NCBI GenBank assembly: GCA_046349085.1
Contig: JAXMDA010000001.1
Location: 1 to 64,000, forward strand
Length of the DNA stretch: 64,000 nucleotides
From: JAJXWB01 sp046349085
GTDB lineage: Bacteria; Pseudomonadota; Alphaproteobacteria; Rhizobiales; Beijerinckiaceae
Direction: 5' to 3'
Shown: piece after piece, positions 35,068-44,367 of the stretch
Position numbering within the stretch: position 1 is the first letter of the stretch
Layout: every line of letters starts with the position of its first letter
Position numbers and translations under genes: made by a program
Notes under the pieces: generated by a model
Databases searched by the model: none
What the model saw: the letters and a program-made list of their open reading frames with translations, nothing else
What the model was told of the DNA's origin: nothing

Positions 35068-35999
35068 GTTCGGCCGGGTCCGGACCGCATCTCCTTCCTG
35101 ATTCCGTCGCCCGCCATCCGGCGCTCCGTTTTGCGCCGACGTGGGCGGTTCCCTATGTCCAGCTCGCGCGAATCGACCGGCCTATCGGCTGGTGGCTGCT
35201 GCTGCTGCCCTGCTGGGAATCGAGCGCCCTTGCCGCGGCCGTCGAGAGGCGCGGTCCCTACCTTGTCCACCTCGCGCTGTTCCTGATCGGCGCGATCGCC
35301 ATGCGCGGCGCAGGCTCGACCTACAACGATCTCGTCGACCGCGAGATCGACGCGCGGGTGGAGCGCACGCGCGGCCGTCCCCTGCCCTCGGGACGCGTGA
35401 CGCCGGCGCAGGCGAAGACCTTTCTCGTCCTGCAGTGCCTCGTCGGGCTCGCAGTCCTGTCGTGCTTCAACCCGTTCGCGATCGCGCTCGGCTTTGCCTC
35501 GCTGCTGATCGTGGCCGCCTATCCCTTCATGAAGCGGATCACCTCCTGGCCGCAGGCGGTGCTCGGCCTGGCTTTCGCGTGGGGCGGCCTCATGGGCTGG
35601 GCGGCAGTGTTCGGATCGCTCGCTGCGCCCGCCGTTCTCGTCTATGTGGCGGCGATCTTCTGGACCATCGGCTACGACACGATCTACGCGCTGCAGGACA
35701 TTCGCGACGACGCAATAGCCGGCGTGCGTTCGACCGCGCGCCTTTTCGGCGAACACGTGCGCGCCGCCGTCGGGCTCATGTATGCGCTGTCGGTCGCGCT
35801 TTCGGCGCTCGCGGTCCATCTCTCGGGCGTGTCGCCGCTGGCCTATGCCGGCGTCGCGGCCTTTGCGATCCATTGCGCCTGGCAGGTCGCGACCATCGAT
35901 CCCGCGGACAAGGATCGCGCGCTTGCGCTGTTCCGCTCGAACCGCAACGCGGGACTGCTGCTGTTTGCCGGCTATCTGGCGGCGGCCCTGGCCGCCTGA
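35064..35999 (+). CDS. ubiA: 4-hydroxybenzoate polyprenyltransferase
   Basis: 311 residues; membrane enzyme attaching the polyprenyl tail to 4-hydroxybenzoate in ubiquinone synthesis. Both prenyl-diphosphate motifs are visible: TYNDLVDREIDARVERT and YALQDIRDDAIAG. LARIDRPIGWWLLLLPCWE is the conserved N-terminal region. The GTG start at 35064 overlaps the preceding stop codon. Confidence 0.95.
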   Translation: MSSAGSGPHLLPDSVARHPALRFAPTWAVPYVQLARIDRPIGWWLLLLPCWESSALAAAVERRGPYLVHLALFLIGAIAMRGAGSTYNDLVDREIDARVERTRGRPLPSGRVTPAQAKTFLVLQCLVGLAVLSCFNPFAIALGFASLLIVAAYPFMKRITSWPQAVLGLAFAWGGLMGWAAVFGSLAAPAVLVYVAAIFWTIGYDTIYALQDIRDDAIAGVRSTARLFGEHVRAAVGLMYALSVALSALAVHLSGVSPLAYAGVAAFAIHCAWQVATIDPADKDRALALFRSNRNAGLLLFAGYLAAALAA

Positions 36000-36003
36000 G
36001 GCC

Positions 36004-36417
36004 TCAGTTGCGCGCGATGATCTCGCGCTCGCCGGCATGGACCGGCATTTCGCCCCTGGCGCCGGGCTCGCGGATCGCGCAGCGGCGAGGCCGGCGCGCA
36101 AAGAGCGGCGAACCGCGACGACGCGCGGCGCGGGCGCGTACGACCAAAGCGCCGCAGAGCCATTCCAGCGCGTGAAACTCCTCCGGCGCGCGCTCGACGA
36201 GGCGCGGCAGACGCAGGCTGGCGCTCCAGTAGCGCCAGACCGCCACAGCCTCGCGCTCGTCCTCGGTCTGCACCAGCGTCGCGACCTGAACCGGATCGTC
36301 ATGCACCATGCGCACGCGATAGAGGAAACGCCCGTCGCGCTCGTCGACGCCAATGGCGAGACCACGCCACTGAACGCTCGCTGCGGGCGACTGAATGGAA
36401 GAAGGACGAGCGGACAT
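36004..36417 (-). CDS. DUF6101-like protein
   Basis: 137 residues, soluble, no signal peptide. Conserved-looking core WRGLAIGV, AVWRYWSASLRLPRLVER and a strongly basic Arg-rich segment (RARAARRRGSPLFARRPRR) near the C-terminus. This pattern resembles the Hyphomicrobiales family DUF6101 as I remember it. No function known. It converges on ubiA (stops 4 nt apart) and is divergent from the phosphatase gene. Confidence 0.62.
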   Translation of the reverse strand: MSARPSSIQSPAASVQWRGLAIGVDERDGRFLYRVRMVHDDPVQVATLVQTEDEREAVAVWRYWSASLRLPRLVERAPEEFHALEWLCGALVVRARAARRRGSPLFARRPRRCAIREPGARGEMPVHAGEREIIARN

Positions 36418-36655
36418 CGGAACCTCGGGACAAGAACCTGTCTTGCCCCGATCCTGACGCCGCGCGGGCGCGAAACCCCTAACCGGAAGGGTGAAATCCC
36501 CGTAAACGCAATGGCTTGGTCGATGCGTTATGAAGCCGATCGATCAAATTCGAGGAAAAGCCGGAAGGTTCGGCCAGCCGCCGCTGAGCTCGATCGCCGA
36601 AAATTCGGGCCCTGCGGCGCTTGCGTCGCCGGCGCCGTCGCCCTACGACGCCCGC

Positions 36656-37462
36656 ATGTCTCTTACGTCAGCCGAATTGTCGTTCGCGGAGATCGCCCGG
36701 ACGCTCGACGCGGTCGCGGCGGAAGCCGGCGCTATCGCCATGCGCTGGTTCCGGCCGGGCGAGAAGACGAGCGCGCGCACCGACTACAAGCATGGCGGCT
36801 CGCCGGTGACGGAGGCCGATCTCGCCGTCGACGCCTTCCTCGCGGAGCGCCTGCAGCCGCTGTTTCCCGACGCGGCCTGGCTCTCCGAGGAAACCGCCGA
36901 TTCGGACGTCCGCCTTTCGCGCGAGACGGTCATCGTCGTCGATCCGATCGACGGCACGCGCGGTTTCGCCGATGGCGACACGCGCTGGAGCGTTTCGATC
37001 GCGCTGGTGCGGGACGGCCGGCCGGTCGCAGGCGCCATCGCCGCGCCTGCAACCGGCGATCGCTTCATGGCGTCGGCTGGCGGCGGCGCCTGGCGCAATG
37101 GCGCGCGCCTCGCCGTATCGTCGTCCACGCTTGCGGGCGGGCGGCTCGCCGGACCGCAGCCTTCGACGGGCAAGGTCGCGCGCGCGCTCGAAATGAACGT
37201 CGTGCCGCGCATTCCCTCCCTCGCCGTGCGTTTCGCGCAGGTCGCCGAAGGGACGCTGGAGGGCGCGCTCTCATCGGCCAATTCGCACGATTGGGATATT
37301 GCGGCCGCCGACCTGATCCTGCATGAAGCCGGCGGCCTGCTCGCAGGCCTCGACGGCGCAAGGCCGCGCTACAACAGGGCCGATCTCAAGCACGGCCCGC
37401 TGGCGGCGGCGTCGCGCGCCACGCATCCCGAGCTTCTCGCCGCCTTCGCGCGCGCGCAATAA
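36656..37462 (+). CDS. Inositol monophosphatase-family phosphatase (CysQ/SuhB/HisN-like)
   Basis: 268 residues from MSLTSAELSF at 36656. Metal-binding motifs of the lithium-sensitive phosphatase fold are complete: SEETAD, DPIDGTRGF, and the C-terminal HDWDIAAADLILHEAGG. The substrate could be 3'-phosphoadenosine 5'-phosphate (CysQ), an inositol phosphate, or histidinol phosphate. Placed ahead of DUF4170-waaA-lpxK, the usual Rhizobiales order (recollection), where it is generally annotated as CysQ-like. Confidence 0.88.
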   Translation: MSLTSAELSFAEIARTLDAVAAEAGAIAMRWFRPGEKTSARTDYKHGGSPVTEADLAVDAFLAERLQPLFPDAAWLSEETADSDVRLSRETVIVVDPIDGTRGFADGDTRWSVSIALVRDGRPVAGAIAAPATGDRFMASAGGGAWRNGARLAVSSSTLAGGRLAGPQPSTGKVARALEMNVVPRIPSLAVRFAQVAEGTLEGALSSANSHDWDIAAADLILHEAGGLLAGLDGARPRYNRADLKHGPLAAASRATHPELLAAFARAQ

Positions 37463-37496
37463 CGGAAACGCCCGCCCACTCCTGCAAGGCGAATAC

Positions 37497-37730
37497 ATGA
37501 CCGACCAGCCCGCAAAACAATTGCCGCATCTCGTTCTCGGCGGCGAACTGACCAGCCTCGACGGCACGGAATTCAAGGACCTGAGCAAGGTCGACCTCGT
37601 CGGCATTTTCCCGAACTACGCCTCGGCCCATGCGGCGTGGAAGGCGAAGGCGCAGGCGACCGTGGACAATGCGCACATGCGCTATTTCATCGTACATTTG
37701 CATCGCCTGCTCGATCCGGCGCACGGCTGA
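37497..37730 (+). CDS. DUF4170 protein
   Basis: 77 residues: MTDQPAKQLPHLVLGGELTS, then LVGIFPNYASAHAAWKAKAQ and YFIVHLHRLLDP. These are the typical features of the small DUF4170 family, found next to waaA in Rhizobiales. Cytoplasmic, function unknown. 34 nt after the phosphatase, 54 nt before waaA. Confidence 0.88.
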   Translation: MTDQPAKQLPHLVLGGELTSLDGTEFKDLSKVDLVGIFPNYASAHAAWKAKAQATVDNAHMRYFIVHLHRLLDPAHG

Positions 37731-37784
37731 CGCAACACGAAAGGGGTCCGGCCTCATGATTCAGCGGTCGCAACCGCAGGGTTC

Positions 37785-39065
37785 ATGACGGCGCCGGCGC
37801 TCCTTCTCTATCGCGCGGCGAGCGGGCTGTTTGCGCCCGTCGCCCCGCATTTTCTCACGCTGCGCGCAAGGCGCGGTAAGGAAGACTTTTCGCGCCTCCC
37901 GGAGCGGCTCGGCCGTGCGCGGGCCCGGCGTCCCGACGGCCCGCTGGCGTGGCTGCACGGCGCCAGCATCGGCGAAGGCCTGGCGCTTCTGCCGCTGGTG
38001 GCGGCGCTGACCAGGAGCGGCGCGCATGCGCTCGTCACCACGGGCACGCTGAGTTCGGCGCGCGTCGTCGGCGACCGCCTGCCGCCGGGCGCGATCCATC
38101 AATTCCTGCCGCTGGACTGCCCGTCCTTCGCCCGCCGCTTTCTCGATCACTGGCGACCGGACGTCGCGATCTTCGCGGAAAGCGAGCTCTGGCCCAATCT
38201 CATCCTCGAGACGCGCCGGGGCGGCGCGCCGCTGTTTCTCGTCAATGCGCGCCTGTCGGAACGCTCGGCCGCGCGCTGGCGCAGCGCGCCGGGCATGGCC
38301 GCCGCCCTGCTCGGCGCATTCGAAAACATATTCGCGCAAGGCGCCGAGGAGGCCGCGCGCTTTTCCAGCCTCGGCGCGCCGCGCGTCACGATCGCCGGCA
38401 ATCTGAAATACGATGTGGCGCCGCCGCCGGCCGAGCCGCAGGCGCTGGCGCAGCTTGCCGCCGCCATCGGCGCGCGCCCCGTCTGGGTCGCCGCTTCGAC
38501 ACACGAGGGCGAGGAGGAAATCTGCCTCGCCGCCCATTCCATCCTGCGCCTGCGCTTTCCCGACGTGCTGACGATCATCGCGCCGCGCAACGCCCGGCGC
38601 GGGCGCGATATCGCCGCGCTGGCGACGCAGACCGGCGCGCAGGCCGCGCTACGCAGCGCCGACGAAAAAATCGCGCCGGACACGCAGGTGTTCGTCGCCG
38701 ACACGTTCGGCGAGATGGGCCTGTGGTATCGGCTGGCCAGCATCGTTTTCGTGGGCAAGTCGCTCGCGCGCGGCGGCGGGCAGAATCCGATCGAGCCGGC
38801 CAAGCTCGGCGCGGCCATCCTGCACGGCGCGTCGGTCGAGAATTTCATCGACGCCTATGCGGCGCTCGATGCGGCTGGCGGCGGGGCGCGCGTGCACGAC
38901 GCCGCCGAACTGGCCAGCCGCCTCGCGGCGCTGTTCGCCGATCCCGCGCGCGCGCGCGCCATGGCGCGGGCGGCCGGCGGCGCAGTCGAAAAGCTCAGCG
39001 GCGCAACGCGAATCGTCATGCAGGCGATCGGCCCGATTCTCGCCGCGCGCGGAGCTGCCTCATGA
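37785..39065 (+). CDS. waaA: 3-deoxy-D-manno-octulosonic acid transferase
   Basis: 426 residues; transfers Kdo to lipid A precursor at the inner face of the inner membrane. Visible: LRARRGKEDFSRLPERLG near the membrane anchor, WLHGASIGEG with the catalytic Glu, FAESELWPNL, and the GT-B nucleotide-binding end GGQNPIEPAKLGAAILHG. Overlaps lpxK by 4 nt (ATGA). Confidence 0.96.
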   Translation: MTAPALLLYRAASGLFAPVAPHFLTLRARRGKEDFSRLPERLGRARARRPDGPLAWLHGASIGEGLALLPLVAALTRSGAHALVTTGTLSSARVVGDRLPPGAIHQFLPLDCPSFARRFLDHWRPDVAIFAESELWPNLILETRRGGAPLFLVNARLSERSAARWRSAPGMAAALLGAFENIFAQGAEEAARFSSLGAPRVTIAGNLKYDVAPPPAEPQALAQLAAAIGARPVWVAASTHEGEEEICLAAHSILRLRFPDVLTIIAPRNARRGRDIAALATQTGAQAALRSADEKIAPDTQVFVADTFGEMGLWYRLASIVFVGKSLARGGGQNPIEPAKLGAAILHGASVENFIDAYAALDAAGGGARVHDAAELASRLAALFADPARARAMARAAGGAVEKLSGATRIVMQAIGPILAARGAAS

Positions 39066-40075
39066 GAGCCCCCGCCTTCTGGCTCGCGCCGCGCCCAACT
39101 GCGCTGGCGCGGCTTCTCCGGCCCGTCGGCGCGCTTGTCGGCGCGATCGTCGCGCGCGGGATGCGACGGCCCGGCGCGCGGCCCGGCGCGCCTGTCATCG
39201 TCATCGGCAATTTCGTCGCCGGCGGCGCAGGCAAGACGCCCGTCGCGCTGGCGGTCGCGCGCCTGCTGGTCGCGCAAGGCGAGAGGCCGGCCTTCGTCTC
39301 GCGCGGCTATGGCGGCAGGGCCGCGCGCGGCGGGCCGCTGCGTGTCGCGGGACAGGACGCCGATACGGTCGGCGACGAGCCGCTGCTGCTCGCGCGGGCC
39401 GCGCCGACCTTCGTCGGCCTCGACCGCGCGGCGGCGGCGGCGCTCGCGGTCGACGAAGTCGGCCCGACGGTCCTTGTCCTCGACGACGGATTGCAGAGCC
39501 GGCAGGTCGAGCCCGATCTCGCCATCGCCGTCGTGGACGGCGCGACGGGCCTTGGCAATGGCCTGTGCCTGCCGGCCGGGCCGCTGCGCGCGCCGCTGGA
39601 CGCGCAACTGCCGCATATCCAGGCCGCGGTCGTCGTCGGCGCGGGCGAGGCGGGAGAAGCGGTCGCCGCGGAAGCCGCCAGGGCGGGCGTCAAGATATTG
39701 CGCGCGAAGATCGAGCCGGACGAGAGCGCCCGCGCGCTTGCAGGTCAGAACGTCGTCGCATTCGCCGGCATCGGCCTGCCCGACAAGTTCTTTCGCACGC
39801 TCGAGGCGATCGGCGCGCGCATCGTCGAGCGGCGCGCCTTCCCGGACCATTATTTCTATCGGACGGCGGACATCGAGGAATTGGCCGGACTTGCGCGCGA
39901 AAACAACGCGCGCCTCGTCACGACGCAGAAGGACGCCGTGCGGTTGCCGCCGCTTCCCGAAGGCGCGCAAGCTCCGCTGGCGATCCCCGTGCGGCTGGCG
40001 TTCGAGGACGAGGGAGCCGCCGTTGCGCTCGTCACGGCCGCGCTGGCGCGCGCGCGGCCGTGGAAGAGCCGATGA
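39062..40075 (+). CDS. lpxK: Tetraacyldisaccharide 4'-kinase
   Basis: 337 residues; adds the 4'-phosphate of lipid A. N-terminal membrane stretch, then the P-loop GNFVAGGAGKTPVALAVARL. RGYGGRAARGGPL, VLVLDDGLQSR and FPDHYFY are family motifs. The start at 39062 overlaps the waaA stop. The frame is open upstream across waaA as a shadow only. Confidence 0.96.
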   Translation: MRAPAFWLAPRPTALARLLRPVGALVGAIVARGMRRPGARPGAPVIVIGNFVAGGAGKTPVALAVARLLVAQGERPAFVSRGYGGRAARGGPLRVAGQDADTVGDEPLLLARAAPTFVGLDRAAAAALAVDEVGPTVLVLDDGLQSRQVEPDLAIAVVDGATGLGNGLCLPAGPLRAPLDAQLPHIQAAVVVGAGEAGEAVAAEAARAGVKILRAKIEPDESARALAGQNVVAFAGIGLPDKFFRTLEAIGARIVERRAFPDHYFYRTADIEELAGLARENNARLVTTQKDAVRLPPLPEGAQAPLAIPVRLAFEDEGAAVALVTAALARARPWKSR

Positions 40076-40173
40076 GCCACGGTTGCGTCGACGCTGATTG
40101 CCCCACCCGGGTCGCGCTTGCGCGCCCCGGCAGCAGTTTGGGGCGGGGAGTCGATTCCAGTCTGAGCCGCGCG

Positions 40174-40392
40174 CTAGCGCGGCTGGCGGCCGAGCCGCTT
40201 GAGCTTGGCCTCGGGGCTCGCGTAGGCCTCCTGCAGGTCGACGTTCCAGTAGCGCAGGTCCTCCAGCAGGATCGCCTCGCCGGTCGCCGCGCAGCGCACG
40301 AAAGCGCCCGGGCGGCGCACGCGAATGTCGCCGTCGAGATATTCGACCTCGGCTTCCACCGCCGACGGCGAGGGACGTTCGAAACGGTTCAT
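40174..40392 (-). CDS. DUF2093 protein
   Basis: 72 residues: MNRFERPSPSAVEAEVEYL, VRRPGAFVRCAATGEAILL, LRYWNVDLQEAY. The family is small, confined to alphaproteobacteria and without known function; its single cysteine is in VRCAATG. In Rhizobiales it usually lies directly between lpxK and xseA; here the kinase and phosphoesterase genes come between it and xseA. Confidence 0.9.
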   Translation of the reverse strand: MNRFERPSPSAVEAEVEYLDGDIRVRRPGAFVRCAATGEAILLEDLRYWNVDLQEAYASPEAKLKRLGRQPR

Positions 40393-40444
40393 GTCGGGCC
40401 AAACTCCAGAAGCCGCGGAATATAGCCACGTCAGGGCGACAATT

Positions 40445-41878
40445 CTACGCCTGATCGACGTTGGCGAGTTCCTCGAGGCTGTCGGCCTGCGCGGGGGCGC
40501 GCACCACGGTCACGGTGCACGTCGCCTCGGCCACGACGCGCGAGGAGACCGAGCCCAGGAACCGGCGCACCGACGAGGAGCCGCGCGCGCCGATGACGAT
40601 CTGGTCGACGCGATTGGCGCGCGCGTAATCGGCGAGCGCGCCGGCGACGTCGGCCGCCTCCAGCACGTGGAAGGTCGTATGCGCGTCGTGCCGCTCGAGC
40701 GGGCGCGCCCATTCCTTGAGCTCGACGAGACGATTGACGTGAATGTTGTGGCCGTCCGAGTCCAGCGCGTAATTGATGCCGATGCGGTTGAGGCGAAGGA
40801 TGTTGAGGCAGGCGAGGCGCGCGCCCGGCATGGCCTGCAGGATGCGCCCGACCGTATCGCGCAGCGCCGTCGTCAGCGCGACATTGGCGTCGAGATCGAC
40901 GCAGACGGCGACGATGGGCGCCGCCGAAATATGTTCGGCGATCTGCGTCGCCGGCGCCGTGCGGCCGAACGGCGTCTTCCACCAGCGCCGCAGCGCAGTC
41001 AGCAGGGGATCGCGTTGCGTTCGGCGGCCGCGCTCGGTGATGCGCACGTCGGCCGTATGCGTGAGATCGAAGGCGAGCTGGGCGGCCGTCGGATGACGCT
41101 TGGCCGGATCGACCTCGAGGCAGCGCAGGATGATCTCCTGCAGCCATTCGGGGATTTCCGGCCGGATGGCGCGCGGCGGAACCGGATCGCGCCACAGGCG
41201 CTTGCGCAGACCGCGGCGCGAATGGGGGAAACCGAAGGGCCGCTCGCCCGTCGCCAGGTGATACATCAGCACGCCGAGCGAAAAGAGATCGGAGCGCGGA
41301 TCGGAACGGTCGCCGCGCACCTGCTCGGGCGAAATGTAGGGGCCCGTGCCCATGGGCAGGCGGAATTCTTCCGCCAGAAGATCGGGCAGTTCCTCGTGGC
41401 GTGACAGGCCGAAGTCGATCAGCGCGGCTTCGCCCGACGTGCGCAGGATGATGTTCGACGGCTTGATGTCGAGATGAATGACATGCTGGCGATGCAGCGC
41501 GTCGAGCGCGGTCGCCACTTTCGCGCCGATCTCGCGCACGCGCTCCACGGTCAGCGGCGCGCCCTCGAATTCCGGCAGGAGCGAGGTTCCCTCGACATAT
41601 TCCATGACGAGGAAGGGCTGACGCGAGAAATCGCCAACCGCCACGCAGCGCGGCGCATGCGGGCCGGAGAGCTGCGGCAGGATCATCTGCTCCATCTCGA
41701 AGCCGACGATGGCGGTGGCGTCGTCGCCGTCGAGAATGAGCGGCGTCTTCAGCACGATGGGAAAATCTATGTCGTCGCGCGTCACGCGCCAGAGCGAGGC
41801 CATGCCGCCGACATGCAGCTTCTCGCCGACGAGAAAGCCGTCGACATAGGCGCCGGTCTTCAGAACGTCGCGTCCCAT
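40445..41878 (-). CDS. Serine/threonine protein kinase fused to universal stress protein domain
   Basis: 477 residues. Hanks-type kinase domain at about 15-275: Gly-loop LHVGGMASLW, ATP Lys44 (VLKTP), Glu61, catalytic loop HLDIKPSN with Asp137 and Asn142, DFG at 155-157, activation segment ending SPEQ. Arg of the usual HRD is Leu. A linker with RRWWKTPFG leads to a UspA domain at about 321-460 with the nucleotide-binding string G-x2-G-x8-G-S (GARGSSSVRRFLGS), one residue short of the usual spacing. No membrane segment. The start lies 1 nt after the stop of the metallophosphoesterase gene, so the two are surely cotranscribed. Confidence 0.92.
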   Translation of the reverse strand: MGRDVLKTGAYVDGFLVGEKLHVGGMASLWRVTRDDIDFPIVLKTPLILDGDDATAIVGFEMEQMILPQLSGPHAPRCVAVGDFSRQPFLVMEYVEGTSLLPEFEGAPLTVERVREIGAKVATALDALHRQHVIHLDIKPSNIILRTSGEAALIDFGLSRHEELPDLLAEEFRLPMGTGPYISPEQVRGDRSDPRSDLFSLGVLMYHLATGERPFGFPHSRRGLRKRLWRDPVPPRAIRPEIPEWLQEIILRCLEVDPAKRHPTAAQLAFDLTHTADVRITERGRRTQRDPLLTALRRWWKTPFGRTAPATQIAEHISAAPIVAVCVDLDANVALTTALRDTVGRILQAMPGARLACLNILRLNRIGINYALDSDGHNIHVNRLVELKEWARPLERHDAHTTFHVLEAADVAGALADYARANRVDQIVIGARGSSSVRRFLGSVSSRVVAEATCTVTVVRAPAQADSLEELANVDQA

Positions 41879-41879
41879 C

Positions 41880-42620
41880 TCAGCGCCCTATGAACAGGCG
41901 CGCGGAGAGAATGGCGGGAAGCCCGGCGTTCTTGATCTTCTGGGCGGCGCGCTCGATGTCGTAGGGCGCGCGGCAGAAGCTCACCGAACGACGCTCGTCG
42001 TCATAGATCGCATAGGCTGCGGTCGGTACGTGGTCGCGCGGCTGGCCGACGGCGCCGAGCACGGCAAGCCAACGGCGCGAGGGCGACAGCGGCACAGGAA
42101 TGGCCGATTGCGGCTTGAAGGGAACGGCGGGTTTCATCGGCGCCATATTATAGAGTTGCGGCACGTGCACATGCCCGCAAAAGGTCACATGAGCGTCGCA
42201 GGACCGCATGGAGCGCTCGGCCACCGCGGGATTGTTGACGTAGATCCAGGCCGCCGGATTGGAGGCGTCCGAATGGACATAGAGCACGTCGCCCTCGCGA
42301 TGCGTGCGCGGCAATTCGGCAAGATAGCGCTTCTGCGACACGTCGAGCTTGCCGCGCGTCCATTCGATGGCGGCGCGGGCGTATTCGTTCATGCCGCCGA
42401 GCGAGCCCGAAACGGATTCATCGTGATTGCCAAGAAGGACGATCGCGCCTTTCTCCTGCATCCCGCGCACGACATCGACGATATAGGCCGGATCGGCGCC
42501 ATAGCCCACGAGATCGCCGAGAATGATGTAGCGGTGCACGCCCTGGCGGCGCGCATGGTTGAGGCAGGCGTCGAAAGCCTCGCGATTGCCGTGAATGTCA
42601 GACAACAGGGCAATCAGCAT
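41880..42620 (-). CDS. Calcineurin-like metallophosphoesterase
   Basis: 246 residues, cytoplasmic. All dinuclear-metal motifs present: SDIHGN (7-12), GDLVGYG (35-41), GNHDE (64-68), VHSD (115-118), CGHVH (148-152). It is closest in style to the YfcE/ApaH-like bacterial metallophosphatases, which cut phosphodiesters, dinucleotides or phosphoproteins. Directly precedes the kinase-USP gene with 1 nt between, which suggests linked functions, possibly phosphatase and kinase on one target or a nucleotide signal (inference). The open frame continues upstream but only as a shadow of xseA. Confidence 0.9.
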   Translation of the reverse strand: MLIALLSDIHGNREAFDACLNHARRQGVHRYIILGDLVGYGADPAYIVDVVRGMQEKGAIVLLGNHDESVSGSLGGMNEYARAAIEWTRGKLDVSQKRYLAELPRTHREGDVLYVHSDASNPAAWIYVNNPAVAERSMRSCDAHVTFCGHVHVPQLYNMAPMKPAVPFKPQSAIPVPLSPSRRWLAVLGAVGQPRDHVPTAAYAIYDDERRSVSFCRAPYDIERAAQKIKNAGLPAILSARLFIGR

Positions 42621-42705
42621 GTCGGGCGGCTTCCTCGGGCGATGCAATGCGCTTCTTGCGGCGCAATCCAAGCATAGCGCATGGATCGCGGGCGCGCGCA
42701 ACAGA

Positions 42706-44274
42706 TCAGAAGAGCGATCCCTGCCCGCTCGGCGGCTTGGCCGGCCTGGCGGGCTTCTTCGGCGCCGCCTCGCCGTCGGCCGTCGCGTGAGCCCGGCCGT
42801 CGGCGAACTGGATCGCCAGCTTCTGGCCGGGAGCCACGGAAGCCGCGTTGCGCAAGGGCGCGTCACGTTCGTCGCGCACGATCGCAAAGCCGCGCGCGAG
42901 CACGTTCTCGTAGCCGAGAGAGGCGCGCAATTTTTCCAGCGACGCAAGTCTTTCGCGGCGCGCGGCGACGAGGCGCGCGAAAGCCGGCGCGAGGCGGCCA
43001 TGCCATGTTGCCAATGTTTCTCGACGCCTTGATATCTGGTCGCGGCCGCGCGCCATGCGGTTTTCCATAGCGCGCTCGAGGCGGCGACGGATCTGGGCGA
43101 GCGCATCGGCGCGCGCCGGCGCGATGATCGCGCCGAGCCGCGCGAGAGAATCTGCCGAGCGGTCGAGCCGTCGGCGCGTGCGCTCGAGTTCGGCGTGCGG
43201 CGCGTGTCGCGCGAGCACGGCCGACAGATCGGCAAGGCGCCGCTGCCGCCGCGCCAGCAGATCTCGCATGTCCTTGCGCAGATTGGACGCGCAGGCGTCG
43301 AGCGACTGACGCCGCGCGCCCAGAATGTCGTCGGGCGTCGGCAGCACGCGTGCGAGCGCGCGCAGTTCAGAGCGTCGCCCATCGAGCAGCCGCGTCTGCG
43401 CATGAGCGAGGCGGCGCGCAAGTTCGGTCTGCTGCGCCAGGAGATCGACGCGCACCGGCGTGACTTTTTCGGCGGCGCCGGTCGGCGTCGGCGCGCGCAG
43501 GTCGGCGGCGAAATCGATCAGCGTCGTATCGGTCTCGTGGCCGATGGCCGACACCAGCGGGATCAGGCTTTCGGCGGCCGCGCGAACGACGATCTCCTCG
43601 TTGAAGGCCCAGAGGTCTTCGAGCGAGCCGCCGCCGCGCGCAACGATCAGCACGTCGGGGCGCGCGATCGCGCCGCCCTCGACAAGCGCGTTGAAGCCGC
43701 GGATGGCGGCCGCGACTTCGCCCGCGGCCGTCTCGCCCTGCACGCGCACAGGCCAGACGATGACGTCGCGCGGAAAACGGTCGCGGATGCGATGCAGGAT
43801 GTCGCGGATGACGGCGCCGGTCGGCGAGGTGACGACGCCGATGGCGCGCGGCAGGTAGGGCAGAAGCTGCTTGCGGGCAGCGTCGAACAGCCCCTCGGCC
43901 GCCAACCGCTTGCGGCGCTCCTCCAGTTGCGCGAGCAGCGCGCCGACGCCTGCGGGCTCAATGGCCTCGATGACGATCTGATACGAGGACTTGCCCGGAA
44001 AGGTCGTGAGCTTGCCGGTGGCGATGATCTCCAGCCCCTCCTCGGGCTTGGTCTTCAGCCGCGCGAAATTGCCTTTCCAGACGACGGCGTCGAGCCGCGC
44101 ATTCTGGTCCTTCAGGCAGAAATAGGCATGGCCCGAGGAATGCGGCCCGCGATAGTTCGAAATCTCGCCGCGCACGCGCACGAAGCCGAACCGGTCCTCC
44201 ACCGTGCGCTTCAGCGCCGCGGCGAGTTCGGAAACGGTGAGTTCGGGGGCGTTGCCGGCAGGCGATTCAGCCAT
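42706..44274 (-). CDS. xseA: Exodeoxyribonuclease VII large subunit
   Basis: 522 residues. OB-fold at the N-terminus (VRGEISNYRGPHSSGHAYF), the catalytic region with GVVTSPTGAVIRDIL, VIARGGGSLEDLWAFN and SAIGHETDTTLIDFAADLRAPTPT, a long Arg-rich coiled coil, and a C-terminal segment (RGFAIVRDERDAPLRNA). Degrades single-stranded DNA with XseB, which is not in the window. The upstream 93 nt separates it from the divergent DUF2239 gene. Confidence 0.97.
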   Translation of the reverse strand: MAESPAGNAPELTVSELAAALKRTVEDRFGFVRVRGEISNYRGPHSSGHAYFCLKDQNARLDAVVWKGNFARLKTKPEEGLEIIATGKLTTFPGKSSYQIVIEAIEPAGVGALLAQLEERRKRLAAEGLFDAARKQLLPYLPRAIGVVTSPTGAVIRDILHRIRDRFPRDVIVWPVRVQGETAAGEVAAAIRGFNALVEGGAIARPDVLIVARGGGSLEDLWAFNEEIVVRAAAESLIPLVSAIGHETDTTLIDFAADLRAPTPTGAAEKVTPVRVDLLAQQTELARRLAHAQTRLLDGRRSELRALARVLPTPDDILGARRQSLDACASNLRKDMRDLLARRQRRLADLSAVLARHAPHAELERTRRRLDRSADSLARLGAIIAPARADALAQIRRRLERAMENRMARGRDQISRRRETLATWHGRLAPAFARLVAARRERLASLEKLRASLGYENVLARGFAIVRDERDAPLRNAASVAPGQKLAIQFADGRAHATADGEAAPKKPARPAKPPSGQGSLF

Positions 44275-44330
44275 GCGCCATTATGGCCGATCGGCCGCGC
44301 GACGGCCAAACTTATTTTACCCGGGCAATA

Positions 44331-44359
44331 TTGACGAGGTGATTTTTATCCGGATAAAG
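44331..44359 (+). promoter_or_regulatory. Promoter and 14-bp palindromic operator of the DUF2239 gene
   Basis: TTGACG, 17 bp, ATAAAG; the spacer and -10 are covered by the perfect palindrome TTTATCCGGATAAA at 44345-44358. The ATG follows only 9 nt after the -10, so the mRNA would be nearly leaderless, and no Shine-Dalgarno sequence is visible. Such an arrangement would let a dimeric regulator block RNA polymerase (inference). Confidence 0.5.
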
Positions 44360-44367
44360 ATAATCCC

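Noticed and set aside
42621..43421. N-terminal extension of the metallophosphoesterase frame into xseA
   Set aside because: Conserved sequence starts at MLIALLSDIHGN; the upstream codons are a shadow of xseA.
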